Source: Ichthyophonus hoferi (Eukaryota; Opisthokonta; Ichthyosporea; Ichthyophonida; Ichthyophonidae). Taken from it: 36,218 nucleotides of DNA. The notes below the pieces were generated by a model, which saw only the letters and a list, made by a program, of their open reading frames with translations, was not told the DNA's origin and did no database searches. The position numbers and the translations under genes are program-made. Where the stretch lies: positions 81,904-118,121 of the forward strand of contig NAOQ01000178.1 in the NCBI GenBank assembly GCA_002751075.1, in the 5' to 3' direction. Of the stretch, positions 23,761 to 36,218 are shown one piece after another; positions within the stretch are counted from its first letter, which is position 1; each line of letters starts with the position of its first letter.

Positions 23761-25452
23761 GCGTTTCTGTGACCTACCCTATATTCCTTTAGAAGAGAAT
23801 ACCAAATTAAGGGGCGCTTAAACGCGTCCCTTTGCATACATGGAGTACAGATATGACATGATATCTTTTTTATTAAATAAAACAGCAGGTGGACTTACTC
23901 TGGCTCATTGCAGGCTCATTGCAGGCCCTGTAGGGACATGCTTTCATAGGAAATCCATTAAAAAATGTTCAACTATTTTATCTGAAGTATTTATTTTTAC
24001 AGTTTTTTATAAATATTTTCATCATAATGTATTTAAATTTAATATTTATTCCTTTACAGATTGAAAATAACTTAAAGCAGTTTTATAATATACCAAATCC
24101 AATTAAAATTATACAATATAAGTATCCAGTGTCCGGCGGCTGACAACTAAGGTGATATAGGAGAGTTGCTCCCAGTTGTTTTTGCATATTACCTTGGTAT
24201 CAATCACTTCGAGGCAGAAAATTTTGATAGTTTAAATGCAGATTTGAAAACAGTGTGTAGATGTAAAAGAATTGAATCTCCTCACAGAGGTCAGGAAATG
24301 GAAGGAATGTTGGATTGAAATGTTTCCAGCATTAGTGGATTGTTGATTTAAGAGAATTACCATTTTTTGTGACCATGGCAAACTATTTAAGCCTTCTTTG
24401 CCACCATGCTGAGAATAATAAGTAAAGACACGAGCTTTCCTGTAATCTACATTCATTTAGAAGAGTGAGAATGCGGAATCAAGATGGGCTTTAACGTATC
24501 CCTTTCCATACACGGAGTACAGATATACCAAGATATACTTTTATTATTAAACAATCGGCAGGAATTGTCTTAGGCAAGAGGCCGAAGCAATGTGTTATCT
24601 GAACTTAAAATATATGGTCTGAAATGGCCTATTATATAGTTGCAAGATTTCCACTATTGGCTGGTTCAATTTTTATAGATTACCGTGGATTGTCGTTTAA
24701 CACCAAGAGATTGCACTAATTATTTTCCAAGCTACATATGCAATACCAATTGGCAATGATATTGAATGTTCATAGGGTATATATCTATGTTATTGAGTAA
24801 GTTAAGCACAATGTTATAAAATATGTTTAAGAAAATGACGAAAAACGCTGGCTGTATGGAGAAAGATATTAAATAAATTGCTATTTCATTCTTACTAAGT
24901 TATGTCGAAATTATGTTTTTTTATTATTTAATTCAAGCCAACGTTCAACAATAGGAAGGTAATAGTATTTACATTAGATATACCACATAAAATATAAAGC
25001 ACCGTTGTTCAAAATGGAAGACAAATAGAATGCACATATAGCAGAATCAGATCAAGTTGGCACGCCAGTTTTGCTAGTTGCGGAAAAAATTGCGTACTTT
25101 TAGTTGTTATCACGGACCTTTTAGGCAATCGCATAGTTTTAGGAGTCAATGTTCAACAGTAGCGAAGTATTATTATTTATAATTGCAATTGTTGAAATAT
25201 AGCAACAAGATTGCAACAATGTTTGAAATAACAAATACAACATAAGAGCATATTTAAGAAAAGAAAAAGCGGACGCAGAAATATGTTTCAGTTGAGAGCA
25301 TTAACTTCCTGTGAAACTTGAAGTTTTACAAACAACAACGGTGTCTTTATAAGTATACTTGTAGAAATATATTAACAGCATTGTATCAATCTTAGATATA
25401 GTAAATAAAACACAGAGCATATTTGCTAAGAGAAGATTGGAAAGAACACAAT

Positions 25453-25459
25453 AAAAAAA
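25453..25459 (-). terminator. Pol III terminator of tRNA-Sec
   Basis: Seven consecutive T on the minus strand, four bases after the discriminator G. Confidence 0.9.
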
Positions 25460-25463
25460 TCAA

Positions 25464-25550
25464 CGCGGGAATGGCGGAATCGAACCGCTATGCCGCTAAG
25501 CATCCTAGGCTTTGAAGGCCTAGCCCAGCACCAGCCAGGCTCACTCCCGC
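25464..25550 (-). tRNA. tRNA-Sec (selenocysteine, anticodon TCA)
   Basis: Delivers selenocysteine at recoded UGA codons. On the minus strand the 87 nt fold exactly as a eukaryotic tRNA-Sec: a 9-bp acceptor stem (GCGGGAGTG with CATTCCCGC, one G-U), linker AG, a 6-bp D stem CCTGGC/GCTGGG with a 4-nt loop TGGT, a 6-bp anticodon stem CTAGGC/GCCTAG around loop CTTCAAA (anticodon TCA), a long variable arm ATGCT-TAGC-GGCAT, a 4-bp T stem GCGG/CCGC, and discriminator G. The 9/4 acceptor/T arrangement and long D stem separate it from ordinary tRNAs and from tRNA-Ser. The loop and the TAGCG of the variable arm match the human gene as I recall it. A B box (GGTTCGATTCC) is intact. Confidence 0.97.
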
Positions 25551-36118
<10,568 letters not shown>

Positions 36119-36176
36119 ATACGTATTGTATTGGTCCATAGCCCACACCTAGCCTATCAGGTTATATATAGTATAC

Positions 36177-36179
<3 letters not shown>

Positions 36180-36218
<39 letters not shown>
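36180..36218. repeat. (AT)n run at the window end
   Basis: A pure AT run that reaches the last base, 60 bp after the FadH stop codon. Confidence 0.9.

Larger units (their letters stand above)
22710..25463. other. Intergenic region with dispersed short repeats
   Basis: No confident gene. It holds three 20-bp units near 23693-23760, a diverged direct repeat of about 100 bp at about 23785-23900 and 24445-24570, and, at about 24930-25440, loosely repeated blocks around GTTCAACARTAG and AGAGCATATTT. An open stretch on the minus strand at 24456-24232 (about 74 codons, with YYSQHGGKEGLNSLPW) lies between the direct repeats; I do not recognise it. It could be a decayed transposon coding remnant. Confidence 0.45.

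Overview
The window reads as nuclear DNA of an intron-rich, AT-rich eukaryote. Four protein-coding genes can be assembled exon by exon with GT-AG introns whose phases close at every joint I checked, and one Pol III RNA gene is present. The organism encodes selenocysteine: there is a textbook eukaryotic tRNA-Sec with 9/4 architecture. Together with a fungal/protist-type IMP 5'-nucleotidase, a POT peptide transporter, a glutamine-rich bZIP factor and a bacterial-type 2,4-dienoyl-CoA reductase, this suggests a unicellular eukaryote such as a protist or an early-branching fungal or holozoan relative. I cannot name the species.

Layout. 364-5256 (-): 13 exons of ISN1, the IMP-specific 5'-nucleotidase; its C-terminus runs off the left edge. 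5257-8069: AT-rich intergenic DNA with a CRE palindrome and a CCAAT cluster upstream of ISN1. 8070-8385 (+): a possible small L7Ae-like gene or fragment. About 8474-11900: two degraded Ty1/copia fossils in tandem. 13637-16285 (-): a complete four-exon POT/PTR2 proton-peptide symporter. About 16800-17240: a probable solo LTR. 17867 to beyond 21770 (-): a bZIP transcription factor with a long polyglutamine tract interrupted by a 229-base assembly gap; a candidate first exon lies at 22693-22709. 22710-25463: repeat-bearing intergenic DNA. 25464-25550 (-): tRNA-Sec with an upstream TATA element and a T7 terminator. 26570-36118 (+): a complete 17-exon, 728-residue FadH-type 2,4-dienoyl-CoA reductase with FMN/OYE, [4Fe-4S] and FAD/NAD(P)H modules.

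The genes do not form a pathway; they cover purine salvage, peptide uptake, transcription control, selenocysteine decoding and unsaturated fatty acid beta-oxidation. The most notable points are the tRNA-Sec with a likely external promoter, a bacterial-type FadH broken by 16 introns, two partial exon duplications of almost equal offset (94 and 97 bp) in the introns next to FadH exons 6 and 7, a strong excess of CCAAT/ATTGG pentamers in non-coding DNA, and degenerate ACTAT-rich satellites in the introns of several genes.
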